NCBI GenBank assembly: GCA_000531095.1
Contig: HG799462.1
Coordinates: forward strand, 1,496,894-1,560,893
DNA length: 64,000 nucleotides
Direction: 5' to 3'
DNA from: Gemmata massiliana
Lineage (GTDB): Bacteria > Planctomycetota > Planctomycetia > Gemmatales > Gemmataceae
The position numbers were made by a program, and so were the translations under genes. This document shows, one piece after another, positions 18,996 to 27,497 of this stretch (its first letter is position 1; every line of letters starts with the position of its first letter). The notes under the pieces are model-generated. The model was not told the DNA's origin. It was given only the letters and a program-made list of their open reading frames with translations, and did no database searches.

Positions 18996-20784
18996 CATCA
19001 TCTTCCCCCGGGAGAATGTCGCCACGTTCCAGTACGGACGCACTAAGCACTGCTTCGTCGATACCGACTGGAACTTCCCATGAGAGAGGAGCCGTTGCGA
19101 CGGCCAAATCGTGTTCCCCGCTCCCGAGCGTAAACTCATCGGTCCCGTCAGCGAGGAACCATGCGATAGCGAGGGTGCGGGACAGCCACTCGTGGTTCCA
19201 CCACGACTTACACAGCTGCTTGCGGCGGGCGTTCACGGACCGCTTCGGGAGGAGCCGACCCGTGATATCGGTCAGGTGAAGTCGTACCTTGATTACCACG
19301 GTGAATGTTGCGCCCAGGTCGCCCCGGACGAAGAACATGGGGGCGAGGTGGTAACGGTAGTGAGCAGTGGTGCCGCCGCGGCGGACCTGCCTCTCGCCAA
19401 CCGCCTGCACACGCCCCGTAGCCCCGTTCGGCCGACAGAAGTCGAGGCGGTTCTGTGGCAAAAGGTCTTTGGGGAAAAACAGGAGGCCGGACTCCTGGTC
19501 CTCGACCAGCCCGCGCCGCGCGCCGCAAACCGTTAAGGACTTTCGCACCAATTCCATCGCCAGATGCCAGGTGTTCAACCCCTCCCACTCCTGACAGTGC
19601 TGCCAGCAGCAACTGCCGGCCGCGGTCAACCCCAGGTCGGTAACGATGTCCGCCGGGGGCGGATGGAAGCTCACCAGTCGGTTCGGAGTGACATCCCGGA
19701 ACGCCCAGCGGGTACGCAATCTCCGCCGGCGGTCTCGGTTCATCACCTGCCGGGAGTCGAACGAATGGATGACCTCCGGTACTCGTCGCACGGGAAAGCA
19801 GTTGGACAGTAGACGCTCGGGCATGTTTCGGATGAGACCCGAAAGACCAAGCGTCTGCGCGGCGACATCTGGACCGTTCGGTAGCGGTCTGGGGCAATCC
19901 CCTGTAGAGAGTGCCAACAACAGCTGCGTGATACCGCCCGCCCAACTACTCTCAAAAGGGATAAACGCTGTACCGCGAGTCTGGTAGTCCAGCTTCTGAC
20001 GGTCGAATGGGCCAACAGACACGGGTAAGAAGAACGCAGAGCCACGCTCTTTGGCAACACTTTGTGCAAACGCCCGCCGGGTTATTGCGTCTGGGTCGCG
20101 TATCGCGTCCTCAGAGTACAGGGCCACGACGCGGCATGCGTGGTTGCGGATGATTCGCTCCATCACCTCCGCCGGGCGGTCGCCTGCGAGCAGGGACAGG
20201 CTCTGGCACCACGACCGGTAGCCTTCGGCCATCAATCGCCTGGCGAGCCACACGGCCAGTACCGTATCAGCCTCCGCATGGTCGATGAACACAAAATCCT
20301 GAACGGTCGGGTCGATGCCGGCGATGATAGGCGGGAAAAATGCGGGGGTAAAAATTTGTGGATAGCGACCGATGAGGTGCCGATGACGACCTCGGAGCAT
20401 CCCCCCGAGCCGCTCCAGTCCGTACACTTCGAGGTCCCATTTGTACTTCCTTTTTACGTCACGGATAGCTTTGTCCCGCTCGCCCGCCGTGAATGTTGCA
20501 TTACAGATGAAGACAAGTCTATTACAGATGTGCTTGTGGCCGCGAATCTTGCCTGCGTCCTCATCGAGCTTCTTACGCCAGTCCTCCCGAACGCTGTAAG
20601 CAAAGATGGACGTCAGCCCATCAGCGGTATTTGTGTGAACGGCGTCACGGCCACTGTCCTTGAACCCGCCAAGAGGCTCCAGCTTCGGATAACCTTCGAG
20701 CGTCATTAGGTCGCTACAGAGGCGCTCGAACTGAGTGTAGTCGGTAACGTCTTGAAGGCAGGTCACAACGGGGTCAGCAGCCAT
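18958..20784 (-). CDS. Mrr-TIR-APAZ fusion protein, partner of the short Argonaute
   Basis: 608 aa in three parts. Residues about 10-150 resemble an Mrr-type restriction endonuclease fold (FERLCSDLMTLEGYP, GGFKDSGRD with D47), but the usual E/Q-x-K is not clear. Residues 163-258 are a TIR domain (DFVFIDHAEADT, WLARRLMAEGYRSWCQ, GDRPAEVMERIIRNHACRVVALYS); I cannot place its catalytic Glu with certainty. Residues about 315-600 are the Argonaute-associated APAZ region, with KSWWNHEWLSRTLA near its end. Family knowledge: TIR-APAZ/short pAgo (SPARTA) degrades NAD on target recognition. The extra Mrr domain suggests a second, DNA-directed output or DNA targeting. First gene of the operon; it ends in an acidic tail. 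Confidence 0.85.
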   Translation of the reverse strand: MAADPVVTCLQDVTDYTQFERLCSDLMTLEGYPKLEPLGGFKDSGRDAVHTNTADGLTSIFAYSVREDWRKKLDEDAGKIRGHKHICNRLVFICNATFTAGERDKAIRDVKRKYKWDLEVYGLERLGGMLRGRHRHLIGRYPQIFTPAFFPPIIAGIDPTVQDFVFIDHAEADTVLAVWLARRLMAEGYRSWCQSLSLLAGDRPAEVMERIIRNHACRVVALYSEDAIRDPDAITRRAFAQSVAKERGSAFFLPVSVGPFDRQKLDYQTRGTAFIPFESSWAGGITQLLLALSTGDCPRPLPNGPDVAAQTLGLSGLIRNMPERLLSNCFPVRRVPEVIHSFDSRQVMNRDRRRRLRTRWAFRDVTPNRLVSFHPPPADIVTDLGLTAAGSCCWQHCQEWEGLNTWHLAMELVRKSLTVCGARRGLVEDQESGLLFFPKDLLPQNRLDFCRPNGATGRVQAVGERQVRRGGTTAHYRYHLAPMFFVRGDLGATFTVVIKVRLHLTDITGRLLPKRSVNARRKQLCKSWWNHEWLSRTLAIAWFLADGTDEFTLGSGEHDLAVATAPLSWEVPVGIDEAVLSASVLERGDILPGEDDDEYDDHDEAQVA

Positions 20785-21092
20785 GTAGCCACCGTGGCAA
20801 GGTGTCCAGTAACATATGGGCAGTTTAACAGTCGGGTGACATACGCGAAAGGCCAGACCAAATCTCGCACAGCAACCAACTCATAATCACCTCCCAATCT
20901 ATCGCGTTAGTTCACATTGGAATTTATTCATGAGCCAGCCTCCCGCGCGTCGCCTAGCTTATTTTGGACAACTTGCGCCATCTATTCCGGTAATTCGGCT
21001 TCACTTTAGACAACTGACACCCATAGCAGACGAAAAATTGTCACATTCTGATAGCTTCAACATGTTTGCCGTTACCGAGAATAACACGCACT
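20785..21092. other. 308-bp intergenic region, AT-richer
   Basis: Between the start of the Mrr-TIR-APAZ gene and the end of the 21093-21515 gene (both minus). No gene is supported. It should contain the promoter of the Argonaute operon; the stretch is visibly richer in A and T than its surroundings, but no convincing promoter boxes can be named. Confidence 0.4.
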
Positions 21093-21515
21093 TCAATCGA
21101 ACAGGCTCGGCGTCTTACGTATCCATGCGGCCAACCGGTAACCCTTCTTGTCTCGTGGGTTCACGAGCACACCGGATGTCGTCAAATCGGCCAGCGCCTT
21201 GGCCACCGTGCCCGGGCCGTGAGCCTTCCCTGCTAACTTCAGTTCCCGAACGATTTCCTTCCGCGTCCGCGCCTGACCCGCGGCGGTCACGACCGCGAGG
21301 ACATCAATCCGGCATTCGTCACGCCCGCCCGTGGCCCGCTTCCGGCGCTTAATGGTGGCGGTCGGCATCACGTGGTCACCGCCCCAAACCTGGATGAGGC
21401 ACGCCACACGCCCGTCAGCACTTGCCACGCGCACCCGGGGCGCCACCGGCAACGCGGACAACGCCCGCAGCAGCTCACGGGCCGCACTCTCGACGACAGC
21501 TCTCGGGTCAGTCAT
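21093..21515 (-). CDS. Winged-helix DNA-binding protein
   Basis: 140 aa. Residues 65-130 form a helix-turn-helix with wing: CRIDVLAVVTAAG, TRKEIVRELKLAG, GPGTVAKALADLTTSGVLVN, then KKGYRLA. The N-terminal part (residues 5-45) is a separate helical and strand segment of unknown role. It is divergent from the Y-family polymerase gene, with a 124-bp shared control region that contains a tandem TACCGGAAC repeat, so it is a candidate repressor or activator of that cassette. It lacks the Ser-Lys protease part of LexA. Confidence 0.65.
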   Translation of the reverse strand: MTDPRAVVESAARELLRALSALPVAPRVRVASADGRVACLIQVWGGDHVMPTATIKRRKRATGGRDECRIDVLAVVTAAGQARTRKEIVRELKLAGKAHGPGTVAKALADLTTSGVLVNPRDKKGYRLAAWIRKTPSLFD

Positions 21516-21522
21516 GACTCGT

Positions 21523-21588
21523 TACCGGAACATACCGGAACCTTCTCCCCACTGGACCAGCTTAATATTCGGGTGTACAGTTTCAAGC
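21523..21588. promoter_or_regulatory. Control region of the polymerase cassette with repeats
   Basis: TACCGGAAC occurs twice, at 21523 and 21533, exactly 10 bp apart. A second element, GGGTGTACAGTTTCAAGC (21571-21588), matches 17 of 18 bases with the inverted sequence at 4952-4969, upstream of the excisionase-like gene of the left element. Both lie between divergent DNA-binding-protein genes. A shared host regulator, possibly damage-related, could explain the match. Confidence 0.45.
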
Positions 21589-21639
21589 ATAAGGACGGTA
21601 CTGAACGCAGTGGCATGCAGCACAACCGGGAAAATCGTC

Positions 21640-22845
21640 ATGGTTTCACATTTCGCTCATTTGGACGCGGACTGTTATTACGTCAGCGCAGAGCGCGTTC
21701 GGAACCCGGAGCTGACCGGAAAACCGGTCGGAGTGCTCGGGAACAACGGGGCGTGTGTGATTGCCAAGAGCTACGAGATGAAGGCCCGGGGCGTCAAAAC
21801 GGGCACGCCCATTTGGGACGCCAAAGAACTGTGTCCCGATGGGGTTTACGTCAAACGCGACTTCTACTGGTACGAAATCCTGAGCAGGAAGATGCTGGAC
21901 ATCGTGGGCTTGTTCAGCCCCCAAATCGAATACTACAGCATTGATGAGTTCTTCTTCCGAGCCGAGCCCTCGGCACAAGCCGCAACCGACATCCGAGACT
22001 ACATCTACGAAACCGCGGGCCTGCCCGTGACCATCGGCGTCGCGCGAACGCGCACGCTTGCGAAGCTGTTCAGCGACACGGCCAAGCCTCTCGGGGCCGT
22101 CGCAGTTCTGGGTCGAAACCACGAACGCGAACTGTTGGCCCACATGCCGGTGACCGAAATCAGCGGTATCGCGGGCAGAAGGGCAGCCCGGCTCGCGCCT
22201 TACGGTATCCACACGTGCCTGGACCTGGCCGACGCGGACGGGCGCCTCGTGCAGAAGCTCTTAACCAAGACCGGGTACGAACTGTGGCTCGAACTCAACG
22301 GGCGCCCGGTGACGCCCATCCGCACCGAGCGCACCCCGCACAAGGTTCTCGCGCGAGGCGGGTCGCTGATGGGCAACGTGTCGGACCCGACCTTGCTGTG
22401 GGCCTGGACCGTGCGACACGTCGAGCGCCTCATTGAGGAACTGCACTTCCATGTCGTGCGGACCAGCGCGCTCGGGATTGAGGTCGCGTGGAAGAACGGA
22501 GAGTCGACGGGCGGGCTGTGCCGACTCGCGTGCCCCTCGGACCGGTTCGACGAACTGCTCGACGCCGCGCGTGTCTCCCTGCGCCGGGCATACGTACCCG
22601 ATGGGACCGCGACGCACCTGCACGTCATCGCCCCGGAACTGCGCCGCGCAAAGGGATTCCAGCTGAGCCTGTTCGACATCCCGGACCCGAAGCGCGAAGC
22701 TCTGGCTGCAGCGAAAGCGGCCATCAACTCGCGGTACGGTCGGTTCAAGGTGCGAAGCGGGACCACGCTGCACCTACCCAAGGTGTACCGGGACCCGGCT
22801 AACGATTTCGACATCTGCGACGTGCGCGGGAAGGTGTGCTTCTGA
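21640..22845 (+). CDS. Y-family DNA polymerase (DinB/UmuC-like)
   Basis: 401 aa, a usual length for Y-family translesion polymerases. Catalytic carboxylates are visible: D8 and D10 in LDADCYYVSAE, and the SIDEFF motif at about residues 104-109. The palm and fingers follow (GIAR-type TIGVARTRTLAKLFSD, thumb GIAGRRAARLAPYGI). The C-terminus ends in LSLFD, which resembles a beta-clamp-binding motif (QLSLF), at about 343-348, with about 50 residues beyond it. It probably copies damaged DNA. It heads a plus-strand cassette with the two genes that follow. Confidence 0.92.
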   Translation: MVSHFAHLDADCYYVSAERVRNPELTGKPVGVLGNNGACVIAKSYEMKARGVKTGTPIWDAKELCPDGVYVKRDFYWYEILSRKMLDIVGLFSPQIEYYSIDEFFFRAEPSAQAATDIRDYIYETAGLPVTIGVARTRTLAKLFSDTAKPLGAVAVLGRNHERELLAHMPVTEISGIAGRRAARLAPYGIHTCLDLADADGRLVQKLLTKTGYELWLELNGRPVTPIRTERTPHKVLARGGSLMGNVSDPTLLWAWTVRHVERLIEELHFHVVRTSALGIEVAWKNGESTGGLCRLACPSDRFDELLDAARVSLRRAYVPDGTATHLHVIAPELRRAKGFQLSLFDIPDPKREALAAAKAAINSRYGRFKVRSGTTLHLPKVYRDPANDFDICDVRGKVCF

Positions 22846-22857
22846 GGGGAGGCATTT

Positions 22858-23229
22858 ATGCGCGCCGACGAGTTCGTTCGAGGGGCCATCGAGTGGGTCG
22901 CGATTCGTGATGCAGTTCGTGCGGCGTACCCGACCGACACGAGCGCGTTCTATACGACCGTGTGCGCGCTGTACCGCGAGTTCGCGTGGGAGCACTTACT
23001 CTTCCGCGCGGGTCTGTTCGTGCCCGTCGTGACTCGACTGCGGGCCGTCTGTGAAGGGGCGCTGAACATCTCCCTTCCGGTCTCAGTGTCAACACCCCCG
23101 AGCCGGGATGAGGTACTCGCGTTCGCTGTGGCGATTCGCGCCCGATGCCGGTCCGTGGTGGTCGCCCGCTATCCGGCTGCCTTTAACCAGCTCGGAAGAC
23201 CAAAGGCCCGGTTCCGGCGCTCGGCGTGA
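22858..23229 (+). CDS. Hypothetical protein, 123 aa
   Basis: The ATG at 22858 follows GAGGGGAGG at ideal spacing, 12 bp after the polymerase stop. The product is mostly helical (DAVRAAYPTDTSAFYTTVCALYREFAWEHLLF) with a basic end (ARFRRSA). No family recognised. Tight linkage with the polymerase upstream and the SRAP-like gene downstream, whose possible GTG start overlaps this stop, argues for a role in the same DNA-damage cassette. Confidence 0.6.
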   Translation: MRADEFVRGAIEWVAIRDAVRAAYPTDTSAFYTTVCALYREFAWEHLLFRAGLFVPVVTRLRAVCEGALNISLPVSVSTPPSRDEVLAFAVAIRARCRSVVVARYPAAFNQLGRPKARFRRSA

Positions 23230-23249
23230 GTGTGGGAGTGATGAACATC

Positions 23250-23717
23250 ATGTGTGTCGGCGTGGCCCTGGCGTACAGCGAACTCCCTCTCCTGCTCATG
23301 GAACAGAACGGCCTCGACGAACGAATCCACGACCGGGGCGGGGAGAAGGAAGTGCGGTTCTACTGGCAGGCGACCCCGACCCTGCTCCCGGTGTGGTGGA
23401 ACGGCCGGCTGCAAATCGTTCGATGGGGGAACAAGGACCGAGCCGAGCACAAGTTGCCCCCGACCGGTTGGACCTGGGAGGACTCCATTGCCGCGGGCAA
23501 GTGGTCCGCGTTGGCTCCCGAGCCGGTCGTTGTGCCGGCGACTTACGGGCTCGCGAACGGGGTGTGGTTCAAACTGAAGCAGGGGATGCGGGGACTACTG
23601 GTCCACGACCGCAAGGGCGCTCCGGTCGTGTTCCTCATCTGCCAGCCCGCCACGCGGTACTATCAGGTGATGACGAGAAGCGAGTGGATGCCCCTGCTCG
23701 TCGACGAAGTGATTTAA
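23250..23717 (+). CDS. SRAP (HMCES/YedK)-like protein, divergent
   Basis: 155 aa if translation starts at the ATG of MCVGV, which would expose a Cys at position 2, the residue with which SRAP proteins cross-link to abasic sites in single-stranded DNA. GTG at 23226 and ATG at 23241 are alternative starts. Other similarities are ATPTLLPVWW with VRWGNKD (compare the family's APTQ and RWGL) and VVVPATYGLANGVWFK (compare RCLVPADGFYEW). The catalytic Glu of YEW is replaced and the protein is shorter than the about 220-residue family norm. Linkage to a translesion polymerase supports the assignment, which remains an inference. Confidence 0.5.
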   Translation: MCVGVALAYSELPLLLMEQNGLDERIHDRGGEKEVRFYWQATPTLLPVWWNGRLQIVRWGNKDRAEHKLPPTGWTWEDSIAAGKWSALAPEPVVVPATYGLANGVWFKLKQGMRGLLVHDRKGAPVVFLICQPATRYYQVMTRSEWMPLLVDEVI

Positions 23718-23726
23718 CCAGCCACC

Positions 23727-24134
23727 TTACCGTGCTGACTCGAACGTGCGTGCGCCCTCCTTAACGAGGCCCTGGCAAACGCCGTCGCGGAACCGGAGCG
23801 TGACCGAGTACCTGGGAGCGTCCCACGTTAAGTCCCATCCGTCGCTGATGCAGATTGAGGAATGTGGCGCCCCGAGCCACTTCCGCACGTCCGCTTCGGA
23901 CCGACCGACAAGGGGCCGTAACATTTGCACCGTCTGAACCAGCTCTCCGGTCCCGTCGTCAACACGGATTCGGGCGATGAGCCTGATGCCCCAAAAGACT
24001 ACTAGACCGCCCCCGACGATGAGAGCACGTACTGAGCCGGCCGGCCCTTCCCCTATGAAGGCAAAACCGGCAACGAGGCAGGCGATGCCGCACACAATCA
24101 GTAAGGCGCCGGTCGAGTCGCGGCTTCGGCGCAT
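23727..24134 (-). CDS. Hypothetical two-helix membrane protein
   Basis: 135 aa. Two hydrophobic helices at about residues 9-26 and 34-53 are followed by a cytoplasmic or periplasmic domain of about 80 residues (VGRSEADVRKWLGAPHSS, WDLTWDAPRYSVTLRF), a layout similar to small SmpA/BamE-like folds that follow a membrane anchor. No family named with confidence. It is convergent to the SRAP-like gene, ten bases away, and divergent from the gene at 24203. No clear ribosome-binding site. Confidence 0.55.
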   Translation of the reverse strand: MRRSRDSTGALLIVCGIACLVAGFAFIGEGPAGSVRALIVGGGLVVFWGIRLIARIRVDDGTGELVQTVQMLRPLVGRSEADVRKWLGAPHSSICISDGWDLTWDAPRYSVTLRFRDGVCQGLVKEGARTFESAR

Positions 24135-24202
24135 GAACGGGTCACTCCGCCGTTAGTATCTTGAGAGTCCATTGACCGAGTACGAAAGCGAAGAGTATCG
24201 AA

Positions 24203-24825
24203 ATGCAGCTGTACTGGAAGACCGCCGCGTCCGTTTCTCGTCACGAGCCCGAGAACTACGTGCGCTCGCTCCAGGTGGACGTGCGGTGCTTCGACGAGAA
24301 CACCGAGCGCGAGTACCTCGTGGCCCGGGTCGCCCTGGACCACGTCCTTTGGGGCGACGCCATCGCCGACGGGGAGTCGCTCTTCCGCATCTGCGACAAC
24401 GATTCGCAGGGGCTCCACGAGTTGCACGTCATCCTCACCAACGGCACGAACAACATCCGCGACGACCTGGAGATTCCGGCCCCGGTCTCGGCCGTCATCT
24501 TCGTCCACAACGCGGTGTTCCACCCGGACGTTCGACCGTACCGTATCGCCGTTCTCGATGTGGTGTTCAACCTGTTGGGCGAGCACACCTTGGCGGTGAT
24601 GTGGCGCGAGGTCGGGGACCTGACCGAACGTGAGCAGGTGGAGTTGGGGCTGGCCCGGGTCGCGGGGACCAACCTCGTGTTCCGGCACAACGCCCTGTCG
24701 ACCCCATATGCGGAGCTGAACCCAGAGGTATGGACATCGACTTCTACGGCACCAAGGAAATCCACCGGTGGGTCGTGCGGGAGTGGAAGCGGGCGAGGGG
24801 CATCGAATCCGACGACGCGGCATGA
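24203..24825 (+). pseudogene. Hypothetical protein with acetyltransferase-like pattern, probable frameshift
   Basis: The frame from 24203 reads as a normal protein for about 170 residues (ALDHVLWGDAIADGESLF, VFHPDVRPYRIAVLDVVFNLL, then FRHNALSTPYAELNP) and then turns into low-complexity sequence that runs over the opposite gene. From 24730 another frame gives MDIDFYGTKEIHRWVVREW and a stop at 24825, which looks like the true end. A single-base change near 24715-24730 would join them into about 205 aa. The middle part has the strand-helix pattern of GNAT-like proteins, but no acetyl-CoA motif is certain. Confidence 0.5.
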
Positions 24826-24852
24826 GTCCAACACCTACTCAACAAGAGCGAC

Positions 24853-25329
24853 TCACGTCGTGGTGCCGCGTACTTGGTTGATGAGGTTGAGGTGCAATAG
24901 GAACGAGTCCACACCCCCGCACGCGCGAACGGCCTCGGCCACCTGCCGGGCCGTTTCTGCGCCCCCGCATCCGCCGACCACCGTGTTCACCAACGCGACG
25001 TTCGCGAGCACGGCGGAAAGGTCCGACACGGGCGACGGAGCTGCGGTTGGAACCGAAGCGGCAATCACGTCCGCCGCATTCGCCGCCGCGAGGGCGGGCT
25101 CAGACTCTGGGGTCTTGTCCTTCCGAGGCGGATTCACCACTGGTTTGGACTCGGCCTTTTCCGCCCGCTTCTTGAGCTCGCTCTTGATGTTGTGGACGGT
25201 CGTCCGGATGGACTTCTCCGGGGCCGTCACTCCGTACAGCCGGGCCTTGCGAATCACCTCATCGGCCGACAGCGTGAGGTCTTCGTTTAGGATGGAACGG
25301 ACCACGGAACTCATGACCGGTGCGGACAT
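24853..25329 (-). CDS. Hypothetical protein with N-terminal helical DNA-binding-like segment
   Basis: 158 aa, ATG at 25329 with AGGGG upstream. Residues 1-55 (RSILNEDLTLSADEVIRKAR, KSIRTTVHNIKSELKKR) look like a small helix-turn-helix. Residues 56-95 are a Lys/Pro/Ala-rich linker. The C-terminal about 55 residues are hydrophobic and helical with a Cys/Gly motif (GGCGGAETARQVAEAVRACGG). Proteins of this build are frequent in planctomycetes; the role is unknown. Confidence 0.55.
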   Translation of the reverse strand: MSAPVMSSVVRSILNEDLTLSADEVIRKARLYGVTAPEKSIRTTVHNIKSELKKRAEKAESKPVVNPPRKDKTPESEPALAAANAADVIAASVPTAAPSPVSDLSAVLANVALVNTVVGGCGGAETARQVAEAVRACGGVDSFLLHLNLINQVRGTTT

Positions 25330-25720
25330 GGAATGCCCCTACATGTATTGGAAGTGGACTCTGGCAACTGGGAGATGAAGGGCATTGAATTGGCGCAGCT
25401 GGCGACGGCAACTGAAGTCGCCACAATCACTTGTGACTGAATCACAGATGCAAACCCAAGCTGGTCGAACTGGGCGAGAGTCTTGTTCTCACCAGCCGGC
25501 TAAAGCGAGGTGTAAACGAAGTGCCGCAACATGGCGCGACCGGTCAGGGCCGACCACCGGCTCTCCACATGTCGTTCGTCCTGTGGAGCTTGGAAGTACG
25601 GATTGCCTGTTCTGACCACTCGGAATACGGCGGAAGGTGGCGAACACAAAACTCGGGTCGAAGCGAGACCGACAGAGCACTTCGTTACGGGGCACGGTTG
25701 CCGGCTCTCGCGCGAGCCCC
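25330..25720. other. 391-bp intergenic stretch
   Basis: Between two minus-strand genes. I see no credible gene, RNA or long repeat here; the frames that cross it are Arg/Ser/Pro-rich and without ribosome-binding sites. Confidence 0.4.
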
Positions 25721-27330
25721 TCAGCCCTGGACGTACACCAGTTCGAAGCCCGCATCTTTGGCCCACTGCCTACAGGCGTCGACGATGTGGTCCGGGGTTC
25801 CTTGGCCCCCATTCCTCGCGCGGGTGTAGCGCACAATCACGCGCTGGCCCTTTTGTAACTTCAGCTTCTCGGTGGCGTTTCGGGCCGATGTGACGACGTC
25901 TTCGGGCAAGGCTTTGTCCGCTCGGTTAAGGGGCATAAACACTTCAACGACGGCGTCGGCAGTGGTCAGTGCCCGACTCAGTGGGGTACGGACCGGGTAC
26001 ACACGTACCCGCGCGTCCCCGACGGCCGGCTCCTCACTTTCGGCCCCGTTCTCATCCGCCAACGGGCGAATGTACTTATCGAACTCGAACGAGGCGTTGT
26101 GATACGAGCCCGTCGGTTCGCCCGGAACGAATCCGTGTTCCCGCGCCGTTCCGACGAGGGTGAAGTTGATAATCCGAATCCCGTCCCGCGAGTCCCAAGT
26201 GCCCGAGGGGTAATGGACCAAGAAGTGCGCGACCGATTTTCCCTGCTGAGCGGGGAACGCCTTGAACCCCTTGCTCAACTCCCCCAGGTTAAACGCTTCC
26301 ACGTCAAGCGTGTTGTTCGTCTTGAGTAGCCCGGTGCCGTTCATCAAGACGATGACCGACGAGTTCGGCCCGGCGTCACGAATGAGGCGCCGTTGTAAGT
26401 CCGTGGTCACCGGGGCGATGGCGAACCCCTTCCCCACCACAACTTTCGGAACCTTCGGGACCGGCGCTTTGTCGACCGCGACCGATTGGGGCGCGGGCGG
26501 TGGGACGACGGGCGGCTCGGCACTTGAACGGAGCCCGAACGCCAGGGCGCTACACACGGCCACAACAACGACACCCCAGCCGAGTGCCTTCTTCGCAAGA
26601 GCCATACGAATCTCCTTCTGGGCCAGATGCAGAACGGGTTTCGGGGCCATCTGCGGACCTCCGGTCACGAACGCGACCGCTCCACGTGTGGTCGCGGTGA
26701 CGAAAGACGGTGCGACCGCGAAGCCGAGCGGCGTGAGCAGGGAAAGGGGCACCCCGCGCCGGGTCAGCCGAGCCGCGAGCACGTCCTTGGCCCGCGCGAT
26801 GCGCCCGGCCACAGTTCCGACCGGCCATCCGAGCCGATGAGCTGCGTCCGCATGAGATAACCCCTCGAAGAAGCACAGCAGTACCGGGGACCGGTACACA
26901 TCCGGCAGCCGGGCCAGTTCCTCGTGGAGTACACGGTCGAGGTCGGGGTCCGATGTAGATGTCGAGTGACCTTCGGGAATCGCGTCGAGGTCAGCGGTGG
27001 GGCGATGGGGAGCGTAGAGCGACGAGCGGCGCGAACGGCAATTCGTCGAGCGACCCGGAACAACCACCCGGCCACGGACCCGGAGCGTCCGACGGAAGCC
27101 GCTTGTCGCGCGAGGGCCAGGAACACGGCCTGAGCCGCGTCCTCGGCCGAGTGCCGATTCCCGAGCACTCCGCGGCACGTGCGCAGGACCAACCCCGCGT
27201 GGCGCCATACGAGCAGCTCGAACGCGCCCGCGTCCCGGTCCGCAACGAACCGCGCGAGCAGTTCGGCGTCGGTCGGCTCGCCAGTAACGGGCGTGAGTGC
27301 GGCCACGAGGCGCGCGGCGTGATGCGGCAT
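25721..27330 (-). pseudogene. ECF-type RNA polymerase sigma factor with membrane-anchored C-terminal domain, frameshifted
   Basis: The gene starts at the ATG at 27330 after GGAGGG. The first frame gives sigma region 2 (DAELLARFVADRDAGAFELL, AEDAAQAVFLALARQA, VAGWLFRVARRIA). Near 27015-27030 the reading must shift to a second frame that gives DLDRVLHEELARLPDVYRSPVLLCFFEGLSHADAAHRLGWPVGTVAGRI, region 4. A transmembrane helix (VVVVAVCSALAFGL) and a secreted-looking C-terminal domain of about 260 residues follow, as in many planctomycete sigma factors with built-in membrane control. The total would be about 535 aa. As written the protein is broken after about 100 residues of sigma sequence. Confidence 0.75.
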
Positions 27331-27497
27331 GGGCCCTCCTACCCTTTCAGTAGCCGGGAACGTGCCCCCACATACAAGATTTTCAATTTCTGGTGCCGAT
27401 TAAAGAAGTAGTTCCCGCGTCCCGATTCTGCTTGTACCCAGCCCGTGCGGCGAATTATCATATGGTTCATTGACCGTCTGCTCCTCGCTCCTCAAGC

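Noticed and set aside
24203-25378. 391-codon frame as a single long protein
   Set aside because: The second half is low-complexity and runs antisense to a credible gene (24853-25329); the true end is probably at 24825.
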